Source: Pseudomonas marginalis (lineage in GTDB: Bacteria > Pseudomonadota > Gammaproteobacteria > Pseudomonadales > Pseudomonadaceae). Taken from it: a DNA stretch of 64,000 bases. The translations under genes and the position numbers were made by a program. Under the pieces are notes generated by a model. That model searched no databases and was not told where the DNA came from. It saw only the letters and a program-made list of their open reading frames with translations. How positions within the stretch are numbered: position 1 is the first letter of the stretch; each line of letters begins with the position of its first letter. Positions 55,655 to 64,000 of this stretch are shown here, piece by piece. The stretch covers positions 1,736,001-1,800,000 of the forward strand of contig NZ_VTFG01000002.1 in NCBI RefSeq assembly GCF_008692035.1, in the 5' to 3' direction.

Positions 55655-56351
55655 AACCCAACACCTCGTAGTCACGTTGATAGGCACGCCTGACCAATCG
55701 GCGCGTACGCGAGGAGCAAAAGTCCCTGACCGCCTCGTGGCGACGCCCCAGTGAAACATTCAGATGCGGCAGGGATGAGTCCACCCCGAGGCGTTCGCAC
55801 AGGTGCAGGAAGTCCTCCTGCAAAGACTCCTGGCGCCCGAGAAAGTCCATGGCCATCTGGCCCATGTGGTCGACCAGGAAGTCGGTCTGGGGAGCGAAGT
55901 GCAATTGGCGTCGCAGGTTATCCGGGTGCAGCCAGCCGGCAACGAAATGGTCGAAGTCACGGTAGCTGGAAACCAGCGCCTGGGCTTGCAGGTCGCGAGG
56001 GCCCATGGCGTTGCCGCGCAAATAGGTGTAGGCCGAGTAGGCACGCTCCAGCGGGTCGCGTACGAAGGCAAATTTGAAGCTGCGCTCGCAGTGCTGGGGA
56101 AATTGCTGCTCATACCAGTAATATGGCAGATGCCCCGGCCAGCGCCCCTCGAGAAGTGCCGAGCACAGGCTGCTACCGGCGCATTTGGGCACATGGATAA
56201 ACACGCACTGGTGTCGTTCGAAAGCCGGGTTAAGCGTTGCTACCCCAGACAGGGATTTGTTCACCGCCTGGCGATCCACCACCGACAAACGCCCCAGCAG
56301 AAACACCCTCTGGTGCTTGGGAAGCAGCTTCCACAGTAGACGTTGCAGCAT
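55647..56351 (-). CDS. PAPS-dependent sulfotransferase family protein
   Basis: 234-residue predicted cytoplasmic sulfotransferase. The 5'-phosphosulfate loop is HVPKCAGSS (residues 53-61) and the 3'-phosphate site is FVRDPLERAYSAY (about 96-108), the two diagnostic PAPS-binding elements of the Sulfotransfer_2/carbohydrate sulfotransferase family. The acceptor is unknown, but the position between msbA and cysC-hldE suggests an LPS or other surface glycan. I use ATG at 56351; a GTG four codons earlier (56363) is possible. It ends within the first codons of cysC. Confidence 0.85.
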   Translation of the reverse strand: MLQRLLWKLLPKHQRVFLLGRLSVVDRQAVNKSLSGVATLNPAFERHQCVFIHVPKCAGSSLCSALLEGRWPGHLPYYWYEQQFPQHCERSFKFAFVRDPLERAYSAYTYLRGNAMGPRDLQAQALVSSYRDFDHFVAGWLHPDNLRRQLHFAPQTDFLVDHMGQMAMDFLGRQESLQEDFLHLCERLGVDSSLPHLNVSLGRRHEAVRDFCSSRTRRLVRRAYQRDYEVLGYE

Positions 56352-56477
56352 TCCAATACCCACGCAAGAAGGTTAGCCCTCTCGTTCGTCATTCGAATCG
56401 AGAAGGCCAACATAACAAACGACAAGCGCTGGATTATTTGGCTTTGGTCAAGCCCTGTAACGGGCCCGATACAAACA

Positions 56478-56500
56478 CCGGGGCGCATTGCGCGCCCCGG
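56478..56500 (-). terminator. Possible terminator or attenuator after msbA
   Basis: GC-rich hairpin CCGGGGCGC-ATTGC-GCGCCCCGG with TGTTTGT following on the minus strand, 5 nt past the msbA stop and 127 nt before the sulfotransferase start. The U-tract is imperfect, so partial read-through into the downstream genes is plausible. Confidence 0.6.
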
Positions 56501-56504
56501 CTGG

Positions 56505-58313
56505 TCAGGTGATGTTTGCCGTCGCCGGCTCGTCCAGCCCCATGGCGTGCAGGCGCGAGTAATAACCACCCATGGCCAGCAGTTCGAGATGTGTCCCGCG
56601 CTCGACAATTTCGCCGTGGTCCATCACCAGAATCAGGTCGGCTTTCTCGATGGTGGACAACCGGTGCGCAATCACCAGGGTGGTGCGACCTTTCATGACC
56701 TTGTCCAGTGCAGCCTGGATATGCCGCTCGGACTCGGTATCCAGGGCCGAAGTGGCCTCATCGAGGATCAGCAGCGGGGCATTTTTCAGCAGGGCCCGGG
56801 CGATCGCCAGGCGCTGACGTTGACCACCGGAAAGCAGCACGCCATTTTCACCGACTTCGGTGTCCAGGCCTTTTGGCAGCTCGGAGATGAAGTCCATGGC
56901 GTAGGCGTCGGCGGCGGCTTTCTCGATGTCGGCACGAGGTGCATCCGCGAGGTCGCCATAGGCGATGTTGTTGGCCACGGTGTCGTTGAACAAGGTCACA
57001 TGCTGGGTCACCTGGGCCACGTGACGACGCAGGTTACGCAAGCGATAGTCTTCGATCTCGACCTCGTCCAGCAGGATTTCCCCGGTTTCGTGATGGTAGA
57101 AACGCGGGATCAGGCTGGCCAGGGTCGACTTGCCGCTGCCCGAGCGGCCGACCAGGGCGATCATCTGCCCAGGGGCTGCGCTGAAGCTGATGTTCTTGAG
57201 CACCTCACGCTCCGTACCCGGGTAGGTGAAGCTCAGGTTGCGCACGTCCAGGCGACCGCTGACGCGATCACGCTCCACAGTGCCGCTGTCGACTTCGGGC
57301 TCTTCATCCAGTTGTTCGAAGATGCTCTCGGCACCGGCCACGCCTTTCTGGATCGTCGAGCTGACTTCCGACAGCTGGCGAATCGGCTTGGGCAGCAGGC
57401 CCGCCGCAGTAATGTAGGCCACCAGGTCACCCGCCGTGGCTTCACCGCGCAACAGCAGCACCAGGAACATCAACGCGGCCATGGCCGTGTAGATCACCAG
57501 TTGCAGCATCGGCGTATAGACCGCACCGGTCTTGTTCATGCGCAGTTGCTTGTCGGTATTGCCCTGGCTGGCGGCGGCAAAGCGACGCTCCTCGTAGCTT
57601 TCGCCACCGAAGCTGCGCACCACCCGGTAACCCTGGATGGTTTCCGAAGCGACGTGCGTCACATCGCCCATTGCCACCTGGATCTTCTTGCTCTGCTTGC
57701 GGAATTTCTTGCTGGTGCTGCCGACCATGATCGCGATCAGCGGCAGGATCGCCAGCATCACGAGGGTCAGCTTCCAGTTCATCCACAGCAGGTAGCCGAA
57801 CAGGAACACCACCGTCAGGCCTTCGCGGATCACCACCTTGATTGCATCGGTGGCCGCACCGGTGACCATGGTCACGTTGAAGGTGATACGGGAAATCAGG
57901 TGCCCGGAGTTGTGGGTATCGAAATAGCGGTTCGGCAACACCAGCAGCTTGTTGAACAACTGGACCCGCAGGTCATGCACCAGCCCCAGGGAAACCTTGG
58001 CCAGGTAGTAGTTGCCCAGGAACGACCCCAGCCCCTGCCACGCGGCGATCAGGATGATCAGCAGCGGCACGGCCATCAGCAACTTCAGGTCCTTGAACAG
58101 CGGGATCTTGGGCAGGAACACCACATCGGGGTTGCTCAAGCCATCGACGAAGTACTTGAGAATCCCGGCGAGCATTGGCTGGGTCGAAGCGAAGATCACG
58201 AAGCCCACGATACTCAGCAGGAACATGCCGAGGTACGGTTTCACATAGCCCAGCAGCCGGAAATAGATTTTCAGGCTGGATTCCTGGTCCGCTTTGGGCG
58301 GTGCGTCACTCAT
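56505..58313 (-). CDS. msbA: Lipid A export permease/ATP-binding protein MsbA
   Basis: 602-residue half-transporter that flips lipid A-core across the inner membrane. Six helices in the N-terminal ~330 residues are followed by an ABC domain with Walker A GRSGSGKST, signature LSGGQRQR and Walker B LLILDEATSA, and the H-loop in AHRLSTI. It begins 9 nt after the waaL stop, so the two are co-transcribed. Confidence 0.96.
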   Translation of the reverse strand: MSDAPPKADQESSLKIYFRLLGYVKPYLGMFLLSIVGFVIFASTQPMLAGILKYFVDGLSNPDVVFLPKIPLFKDLKLLMAVPLLIILIAAWQGLGSFLGNYYLAKVSLGLVHDLRVQLFNKLLVLPNRYFDTHNSGHLISRITFNVTMVTGAATDAIKVVIREGLTVVFLFGYLLWMNWKLTLVMLAILPLIAIMVGSTSKKFRKQSKKIQVAMGDVTHVASETIQGYRVVRSFGGESYEERRFAAASQGNTDKQLRMNKTGAVYTPMLQLVIYTAMAALMFLVLLLRGEATAGDLVAYITAAGLLPKPIRQLSEVSSTIQKGVAGAESIFEQLDEEPEVDSGTVERDRVSGRLDVRNLSFTYPGTEREVLKNISFSAAPGQMIALVGRSGSGKSTLASLIPRFYHHETGEILLDEVEIEDYRLRNLRRHVAQVTQHVTLFNDTVANNIAYGDLADAPRADIEKAAADAYAMDFISELPKGLDTEVGENGVLLSGGQRQRLAIARALLKNAPLLILDEATSALDTESERHIQAALDKVMKGRTTLVIAHRLSTIEKADLILVMDHGEIVERGTHLELLAMGGYYSRLHAMGLDEPATANIT

Positions 58314-58322
58314 GTGTCGAGC

Positions 58323-59501
58323 TCACTGATTGGGTAGGACGCGAACTTTATCACACGCGTCGGGTTTGGCCCGAGCCCAGACCAAAACACTGGCCAGGGC
58401 AATCGGCAGCCAGGAGATAAACCACTCGGCCCGCGGCGTGCCGGTCAGGCTGGCGGCATCGAATTGCATGGCCAGGAACGAAAACACCCACATGCCGATG
58501 ATGCCCTTGCCATAGAGCGTGTCGCGGGCCTTCCAGGCCTGCCACAGCACACCGAACCACAGGCCGCACCACAGCAGCAGGCCGGGCAGGCCCAACTCGA
58601 TGCTCACGTGGGTGAACAGGTTGTGGGAGTGATCGAAAAAGAGGTTGTCGGCAAATACCTTGTAGTCCCCGCCCAGCCCCAGGCCGGTCCACGGGCGCTC
58701 GCTGATCATCTGCACGGCGGCCATGAAGATCTGCGGGCGGTAAGACACACCCCGTGCCAGCACCAGGGACTGCATGGCGAAGAACACCGCCAGCGCCGCG
58801 ATGACCGCACCAATGGCAATCACCGTGCTACGGCGGTCACGGCACCAGGCCGGCATTGCCACGACAGTCAGCAACAACGCCAGTGCGGCGCCGCGGCTTT
58901 GACTCAGCACCACGAACAACCCAAGCAACGCGATGGACACTGCCCATGCCACCTGCATCCAGCGACCGCGCGGCAGCCAGTGCAGCAACCACACGGCGGC
59001 CAGGCCGATCACATAGGCACCCAGGATCGGATGGCTCAACTGGCCCAGGCCTTCGAGACGCGCATACCAGTCGTTATGCTCAAAGCCATAGAATTTGATG
59101 ATCGCCAGGAGCGACGACAGGGCCAGGCCGAAACCACCCCATTGCATCACGCGGATCACCTGCTCGGTCCGACCACAGGCGAGTACCGGGAAAAACAGCA
59201 GGAACACGCCGATGTACAGCAGACGCTTGGCTTCGCGCGAAGGGTCCTCGGCATTGGTCCACGTCAGGCTGATCGCCCCCCAAGCTGCCAGCAACCCGAC
59301 CATCACGCAGAGCCAGCGCTGCTCGCGCCAGACCTCCATGAGACGCTCACGGGCCGACCAGGCAAACACCATCGCCGGCAACCACAGGAACAGCGTCAAA
59401 CCCTGTTGATAAATCTTATTGGTCGGGGCAAAAGCAATCGCCAGCAAAAACCAAAGTAACCCGAAAATCATCCATACCTGCGCCCAACGACTTGCTTGCA
59501 T
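58323..59501 (-). CDS. waaL: O-antigen ligase family protein
   Basis: 392-residue inner-membrane protein with about twelve helices of the Wzy_C/WaaL family. The large periplasmic loop carries the conserved Arg (LSQSRGA) and the His in DHSHNLFTHVSIELG, which are needed for ligating undecaprenyl-linked O-antigen to lipid A-core. CAGGAG lies 7 nt before the ATG at 59501. Position next to msbA matches PAO1 waaL (PA4999). Confidence 0.88.
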   Translation of the reverse strand: MQASRWAQVWMIFGLLWFLLAIAFAPTNKIYQQGLTLFLWLPAMVFAWSARERLMEVWREQRWLCVMVGLLAAWGAISLTWTNAEDPSREAKRLLYIGVFLLFFPVLACGRTEQVIRVMQWGGFGLALSSLLAIIKFYGFEHNDWYARLEGLGQLSHPILGAYVIGLAAVWLLHWLPRGRWMQVAWAVSIALLGLFVVLSQSRGAALALLLTVVAMPAWCRDRRSTVIAIGAVIAALAVFFAMQSLVLARGVSYRPQIFMAAVQMISERPWTGLGLGGDYKVFADNLFFDHSHNLFTHVSIELGLPGLLLWCGLWFGVLWQAWKARDTLYGKGIIGMWVFSFLAMQFDAASLTGTPRAEWFISWLPIALASVLVWARAKPDACDKVRVLPNQ

Positions 59502-59610
59502 CACCCGCTCCTGAATACGTTCAACCCGCCAACCCGGCATGGTTAAAACCCAAAACTTTCGGCATTATTACCGATCACTGTGCCCGCGACTCCCACAAGG
59601 CTTTCCGACG

Positions 59611-60216
59611 ATGCAATGTTCAAGGCTTTCCCAAGCCGATTTAACCGCGATGATTGAAGGTGCCAGAATCCTGGAACAGGACAGCTACGGGCCCAAAGTC
59701 TACCTGCTGACCGACGGGAACATCCTCAAGCTGTTTCGCCGCAAGCGCCTGCTGTCGTCCGCGCTGTTCCGCCCGTACTCCAAGCGTTTCATCGACAACG
59801 TGGCGCAGTTGCAACAACGAGGCATCCCGACCCTGACCGTGCTCGCGTTCTTTCAACTGACGGCGCCCGGCATGACCGCCGTACTCTACCGCCCCTTGCC
59901 GGGCGAAACGCTGCGCCAGATTTCCAACCGTGAAGGCTTTGACTGGCACACCAACCTCGACCCGCTGGTGGCCCTTATTCGCCGCCTGCATGGCGCGGGC
60001 ATCTACTTCCGTTCGTTGCACCTGGGCAATATTGTCGTGACACCGGACAATGAAATGGGCCTGATCGACGTGGCCGACATGCGCTTCCTGCGCGCGCCCC
60101 TGAACCCGGAACTGGCAAGGCGCAACCTGCAACACTTCGCCCGCTATATTGCGCGCGAGAAGCTGAACGAACACTTTCCAATGCAAGCACTGGAGCAAGC
60201 ACTGCTAGCGGCATGA
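59611..60216 (+). CDS. Kinase-fold LPS-associated protein (toluene-tolerance/Kdo-kinase-like)
   Basis: 201-residue protein with the fold of lipopolysaccharide core kinases. A candidate ATP-binding Lys is in NILKLFRRK, and the catalytic-loop equivalent reads FRSLHLGN at 133-140 with LIDVAD (Asp153) as the metal-binding motif. The Asp of the usual HGDLHxxN is replaced by Ser135, so activity is uncertain. Transcribed opposite to the surrounding LPS genes; its 3' end overlaps the convergent glycosyltransferase by 12 nt. Similar genes are annotated as toluene-tolerance proteins. Confidence 0.78.
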   Translation: MQCSRLSQADLTAMIEGARILEQDSYGPKVYLLTDGNILKLFRRKRLLSSALFRPYSKRFIDNVAQLQQRGIPTLTVLAFFQLTAPGMTAVLYRPLPGETLRQISNREGFDWHTNLDPLVALIRRLHGAGIYFRSLHLGNIVVTPDNEMGLIDVADMRFLRAPLNPELARRNLQHFARYIAREKLNEHFPMQALEQALLAA

Positions 60217-61302
60217 GAACAGCCGCCGGGTGGTTTCAGTGAAATCGTTCCAGGCCTGCTCCGGCGCCAACGCCCGCGATTGAGCCTCGACAACCTGCAC
60301 GCCGGAACTCACGAACGCGCGTGCCAGGAGTTGCCCCCAGGACGTGGCGCTGTCTACGGGCGCGTACCAGCCGGCATCACCCAGTTGTTCGCGGAACACT
60401 GCCAGTTCGCTGGTCAGTACAGGCACGCCGGCCATCACCGCCTCTTGCAGGATCAACCCCAGGCCCTCTTCCGTCGACGGAATGGCGACCCAGTCAAACG
60501 CCCGATAAAGGGTCGCCGCCTCAGGAATATGCCCCGGCAGGTACACCTTGTCGCGCAAGCCAAGCGCCTCGATACGCGCCTCAAGCCTGGGCCTCGCCGG
60601 CCCCTCGCCGATGATCACCAGGCGCGCATCCGGCCGATCGGCCGTCGCACTGGCAAAGGCCTCCAGCAAACAGCCGAACCCCTTGCCGTCGACCAGTCGA
60701 CCTACCGCCCCCACTGCCGGCGAGCCATCCAACGGCAGCCCCAGGCGGGATCGCGCCGGCTCACGGGCAAGCGCGGCGGCACGAAACACCGCAGGATCGA
60801 AGGCACTGCGCAGCACCGCCACGGGCCTTTGCAGGTAACGCTCAAGGGAACCGGCGAGGGTTTGCGACACGGCCGCCAGCGTCAGTTGCGACGCCGGGAG
60901 TTGCTCGAAGAGTTTGCGATCAGCTTTGCGCAAGCGCGTGACACCATGAAAAATCACCACGGCCCGCACCTGCGGCAGGTGCTTGAGCACCGGTAAAAGC
61001 ACCCGCGCGACACCGATGCCATCCAGCAGTACAACCTGCACATCCTCAGGCAGGGCCTTCTGGAAGCGCGCACGCATCCACGGCATCAGCCACTTCCACA
61101 GGTGCCGCCCCTTGAGCCTGGCGGATGAGAGGTTCCACTCGACGGCCTGCTCTACCAGGCCATCGCTGCCGGCGGCGCTGCCCTGAAGCAACCAGGTGTG
61201 CACCGGTACATCGCTGTCGGCCTGGGCCAGTATTTGCTGATGAACCTTCTGCACCGAAGCGAATGCAGAGCCACCAGCCCACATGATGTTGAGAATACTC
61301 AT
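60205..61302 (-). CDS. Glycosyltransferase family 4 protein (LPS core type)
   Basis: 365-residue GT-B glycosyltransferase. The C-terminal donor site is typical of GT4: GAVGRLVDGKGF, VIIGEGPARPRLE and EEGLGLILQEAVMAGVPV with the E-x7-E motif. AAGG 8 nt before the ATG at 61302. By position it may correspond to P. aeruginosa WapH, but gene order differs from what I remember, so I leave the symbol open. Confidence 0.85.
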   Translation of the reverse strand: MSILNIMWAGGSAFASVQKVHQQILAQADSDVPVHTWLLQGSAAGSDGLVEQAVEWNLSSARLKGRHLWKWLMPWMRARFQKALPEDVQVVLLDGIGVARVLLPVLKHLPQVRAVVIFHGVTRLRKADRKLFEQLPASQLTLAAVSQTLAGSLERYLQRPVAVLRSAFDPAVFRAAALAREPARSRLGLPLDGSPAVGAVGRLVDGKGFGCLLEAFASATADRPDARLVIIGEGPARPRLEARIEALGLRDKVYLPGHIPEAATLYRAFDWVAIPSTEEGLGLILQEAVMAGVPVLTSELAVFREQLGDAGWYAPVDSATSWGQLLARAFVSSGVQVVEAQSRALAPEQAWNDFTETTRRLFSCR

Positions 61303-61341
61303 CGAAAAAACCTTATGCGGCGTTGGTGTGGCTCGTCGTAT

Positions 61342-62106
61342 TTACTGGCGGATCAACCAACCGATGCCGACCCCCAGGATCAGCATGAGCACCAGCTTGA
61401 CCCGCTCTCGCCGCTTGCGCCGCGCCTTGGTCAAGCGCTCTTCCGCCGTCGCCACATGCAAACCGAAACCGGTGTGCAAGACCGCATCGCCCTCCAGGGT
61501 GACGGCGCCCAGGTTCAGCTGCGCGTAACGCCTGGAAAGCCCTTTCTCACCCTCGAACCCGGCATAGGGCGCACATAACCGGTATTCCTTGATACGTCGC
61601 AGCCCCGGGTTCAGCGAGAACCCTTGCCACTCAGGCTTATCGGACAGCAAGGAATAACAAGGTACCCCGCCAATCACCTCGCGCGGCCCCAGATGAATAT
61701 AGGGGCTGTGCACCTGCAAGTCGTAAACGTAATTGCGCAACCAGACTTGGAGAATATCGGGACGCTGCTCCAGCACGGTCTTCGAATCCTCGACAAACCC
61801 GGGTCGATAAAACGCCCAGTCATCTTCGCAATGGAATATGTACGGGGTCTTGACCGACCCGTAGGCCAAGTCGATGGATGCCAATTGCCCCAGCTTCGGG
61901 CGGTTGATCAGGAACGTGCAATGGCCGAGCCAATGCTCGGGAATCGCCAGGCGTACCGCGTCATCGCCAGAGTCTTCGGTAATGAAGACTTCGCGGATGG
62001 CCGCTGTATTGAACAGATCGAAGCTCGCGAGCGTGCGCTTCAGCAAATCGAAGCGACCACAACTGGTCACGACGAGCGTTATATCGCTTTGAGCGGAGAA
62101 TTGCAT
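61342..62106 (-). CDS. Glycosyltransferase, GT-A fold (possible core rhamnosyltransferase)
   Basis: 254-residue GT-A glycosyltransferase with the N-terminal strand-helix DITLVVTSCGRFDLLKRTLAS and a DxD-like metal site EDDWAF near residue 94. A basic segment (TKARRKRRERVK) and a single C-terminal hydrophobic helix (LVLMLILGVGIGWLI) suggest membrane attachment. Location between a GT4 gene and ssg fits P. aeruginosa wapR (PA5000, alpha-1,3-rhamnosyltransferase), but the sugar cannot be inferred from sequence here. Confidence 0.75.
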   Translation of the reverse strand: MQFSAQSDITLVVTSCGRFDLLKRTLASFDLFNTAAIREVFITEDSGDDAVRLAIPEHWLGHCTFLINRPKLGQLASIDLAYGSVKTPYIFHCEDDWAFYRPGFVEDSKTVLEQRPDILQVWLRNYVYDLQVHSPYIHLGPREVIGGVPCYSLLSDKPEWQGFSLNPGLRRIKEYRLCAPYAGFEGEKGLSRRYAQLNLGAVTLEGDAVLHTGFGLHVATAEERLTKARRKRRERVKLVLMLILGVGIGWLIRQ

Positions 62107-62157
62107 TCAAGCCTCGATAATATCATAAGGCCACCAAGCGCGGCCACCTGGCAGATA

Positions 62158-63114
62158 TCAAACGCCTAGTTTCAAGCGCAGCGTTTCCAGCAAACTCAAC
62201 GGTGCCCGGGGCCGCAGCGGCGGCTTCAGCGCCTCGACAATGCGCTGGCCGATGCGCGCAAAGCTGAACTGGCTGACCGCGAGGTCCTGCCCGTTGCGCG
62301 CAATCTCGGCCGCCAGTTGAGGATTGGATCGCAATGCAGCGAGTTTTTCCTGCAACTGGGGAATGTCTTTGTAGAACACCACATTGACCATGTCCTTGAA
62401 GCCAAGGGCCTGGTTTTCCGCGGCGCCCTGGTCAAACGCCAGCAGCACACAACCACAGGCCATGGCTTCGAAGTTCTTGATCATATACTCGCCCATGCCC
62501 ACGTCGGCACTGACGAAAAAACGAATCCGGTTGAGGGTTGCGCAATATTCCTCACCGGATTTGGTGCGCGTAACCACCAAAGGTTCAACGCGGGCCAATT
62601 CATCGAGCAATGCCTTGCGACCACTGTAGGCCACGCTGTTGGTGCTGCCGACAAATGCCAGCTCAATGTCGCGTTCCAACCCCTGGGCCTGCAACAGCGC
62701 CTGATCGTAGCCCTTGGGCACGAACACCGCATCGAAGCCTTCGGCGCGCAGGCGCTCGGTCACCATATGCCCCGAACTGATGACCCGCACCCACGGCAAC
62801 CGACGGTAATGGGCACTGAACTTGCCCGTGTACTTGCAGGGAATGTAGTTCTGGTAGGCATCGTGTTCGAGGATCACCAGGTTCGGGATCGTACGGATAA
62901 AGCCGGCCTGGCGAATCTCCTGCTTGAACCGCAGGAAGAACACGACGCGGTCATAACGGCTCACGTCGACTTCACGCTTGAAGTAACCGCGCAGGTTGCG
63001 CTGCTCAGCACTGCTCAGCCAGCGGGTATCACACTCGCAGTGCTCGGCAATGCCTTCGTACAGGCGATCCAGAATCGCGCGCTGTTCTTTCTGTACCAGA
63101 AACAAAACTTTCAT
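62158..63114 (-). CDS. ssg: Cell-surface sugar glycosyltransferase (Ssg-like)
   Basis: 318-residue GT-B-like protein. The N-terminus MKVLFLVQKEQRAILDRLYEG and the C-terminal YMIKNFEAMACGCVLLAFDQGAAE are the CgeB/spore-coat-type glycosyltransferase pattern. In pseudomonads ssg (PA5001) is needed for normal LPS core, exopolysaccharide and phage sensitivity. GGGAAGG before ATG at 63114 fixes the start; a longer frame reaching 63141 is possible. Assignment rests on synteny and this pattern. Confidence 0.7.
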   Translation of the reverse strand: MKVLFLVQKEQRAILDRLYEGIAEHCECDTRWLSSAEQRNLRGYFKREVDVSRYDRVVFFLRFKQEIRQAGFIRTIPNLVILEHDAYQNYIPCKYTGKFSAHYRRLPWVRVISSGHMVTERLRAEGFDAVFVPKGYDQALLQAQGLERDIELAFVGSTNSVAYSGRKALLDELARVEPLVVTRTKSGEEYCATLNRIRFFVSADVGMGEYMIKNFEAMACGCVLLAFDQGAAENQALGFKDMVNVVFYKDIPQLQEKLAALRSNPQLAAEIARNGQDLAVSQFSFARIGQRIVEALKPPLRPRAPLSLLETLRLKLGV

Positions 63115-63137
63115 GACCTTCCCTTTCACAACTGCCG

Positions 63138-64000
63138 TCACAAACGCCAGAACAACTCATGCCGTCGTACGGCCTTGCGGAAAAACTCGTTCTCACCATA
63201 AGGCGACCGCGTCCGCCCCGCCAAGACCCGCTGCAGCCAGCGCCGCACACGACGCTTGAACGGCGGGGCGGGTTGCAGGTCATGCATCATGCCCAGCGCC
63301 ATGGCCTTGTCGCGCTGCCGGGCCGGCGACAGCGACAGGCTGCATGGCCACAGTTCCAGCGCGTCATCGAACAGCGGCGGCAAGGCAATACCGGTGCCCG
63401 CGTCGCCCATGGGCCAGCGGTCGTTGTCATGCAGGTGGTTGGCGTAGCCGAGCACGGTGGTCGGCTGCCATTCCAAGCCTTGCAGGGCCTCGATCACCGC
63501 TTGCTGCGCACAGATATGGTCTGGATGGGGATCCAGGATCGGATGGGGCAACACGATCACTTCAGGGCGTGCCGTCAACAACACTTGGCGCAGGTCGGCC
63601 AGCAGATTGTTCCAGGTCGGCAGGCCATCGGCATCCGCCGGCAACGGGAAAGGGTTGAATTGGCGGAACAGGCGGGTATCCGACAGGTCGGCCTCGCGCG
63701 AAGCGATCGGCTGATCAGGCGCAGCGCGCATCGCCGGCAGTTGCAGGCAGAAGTAACCCAGCTGCACGCAGTGTGCCTGTGGCACACCGGCCCAAAGCGG
63801 CACGGCTATGCTGTCCCAGGCGCGCAAACGCCCTTTGGTCCGCGCGGCCTCGACCGGATCCAGGCCCATGCGTTGATAGTGCTCGGCTTCGATTTCACCG
63901 GCGGTGAGGGTCACGATCCACGGCTTCTCGGCCTGGCTGTAAAGACCGAAGGCAGCCAATTCGGCATCGTCGGCATGAGGCGCGATAACCATGACCCGCT
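63138..64000 (-). CDS. dnpA: PIG-L family de-N-acetylase (5' end outside window)
   Basis: Zinc-dependent LmbE/PIG-L deacetylase, visible for 287 codons; the frame continues without a stop beyond the right edge (codons RV precede the first visible Met), so the N-terminus is missing. The metal motif VIAPHADDAE and the HPILDPHPDH segment are present. In P. aeruginosa the gene next to ssg is dnpA (PA5002), reported to affect fluoroquinolone persistence and LPS. A deacetylase here would act on an N-acetylated core sugar. It ends 23 nt before ssg. Confidence 0.8.
   Translation of the reverse strand, partial: RVMVIAPHADDAELAAFGLYSQAEKPWIVTLTAGEIEAEHYQRMGLDPVEAARTKGRLRAWDSIAVPLWAGVPQAHCVQLGYFCLQLPAMRAAPDQPIASREADLSDTRLFRQFNPFPLPADADGLPTWNNLLADLRQVLLTARPEVIVLPHPILDPHPDHICAQQAVIEALQGLEWQPTTVLGYANHLHDNDRWPMGDAGTGIALPPLFDDALELWPCSLSLSPARQRDKAMALGMMHDLQPAPPFKRRVRRWLQRVLAGRTRSPYGENEFFRKAVRRHELFWRL

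Overview
The window is a gene-dense stretch of chromosome from a gammaproteobacterium that looks like a member of the Pseudomonas fluorescens group. The evidence is GC-rich coding with strong third-position bias, REP-type palindromes of the classes known from P. fluorescens, and a gene order (rnr, tRNA-Leu pair, purA, hisZ, hflCKX, hfq, miaA, mutL, amiB, tsaE, nnrD, queG, orn, rsgA, motBA, rhdA, psd, serB, parC, parE, cpdA, nudF, thiC, tolC, waaA, hldE, msbA, waaL) that, as far as I recall, follows P. aeruginosa PAO1 from about PA4937 to PA5002. I saw no transposase, integrase, phage gene or CRISPR array. The species assignment is inference from memory, not from a search.

Layout. 1-2.7 kb: 5' part of rnr (RNase R), then two near-identical tRNA-Leu(CAG) transcription units. 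2.7-7.4 kb: an iron(III)-type ABC transporter (binding protein and fused permease, no ATPase) and a chemoreceptor. 7.4-19.7 kb: a long minus-strand block of translation, RNA and envelope housekeeping genes (purA, hisZ, hflC, hflK, hflX, hfq, miaA, mutL, amiB, tsaE, nnrD), many joined by 1-nt TGATG/TAATG overlaps. 19.8-28.7 kb: queG, a TRIC-type membrane protein, orn, rsgA, motA-motB with a good FliA-type promoter, an HDOD protein, rhdA and psd. 28.7-32.5 kb: serB with its divergent serB-linked membrane protein (Smp/YtjB-like, with an extra C-terminal domain), and an orphan PqiC-type lipoprotein. 32.7-40.6 kb: nudF-yqiB-cpdA-yqiA-parE-(esterase-like gene)-parC, the order seen around E. coli parE with an extra gene between the topoisomerase IV subunits. 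40.8-45.1 kb: a DUF3298 lipoprotein, then thiC and the HMP transporter gene cytX downstream of a TPP riboswitch. 45.3-52.6 kb: tolC, waaA, a LysR/SMR pair, and a three-gene redox-type operon of unknown role. 52.6-64 kb: a lipopolysaccharide core/assembly region with hldE, msbA, waaL, glycosyltransferases, a kinase-like protein and a PIG-L deacetylase.

The most distinctive part is inside the LPS region. Between msbA and hldE lie a stand-alone APS kinase (cysC) and a PAPS-dependent carbohydrate-type sulfotransferase in overlapping reading frames, apparently co-transcribed with waaL-msbA upstream and hldE-epimerase downstream. This suggests a dedicated module that makes the sulfate donor PAPS and sulfates a surface glycan, possibly the LPS core or O-antigen. 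Other points of note are a degenerate nucleotide-cyclase-like domain fused to the Smp-type protein, a kinase-fold LPS protein whose catalytic Asp position is Ser, a degenerate Nudix-like box in an unassigned protein, and a perfect 32-bp REPIN.
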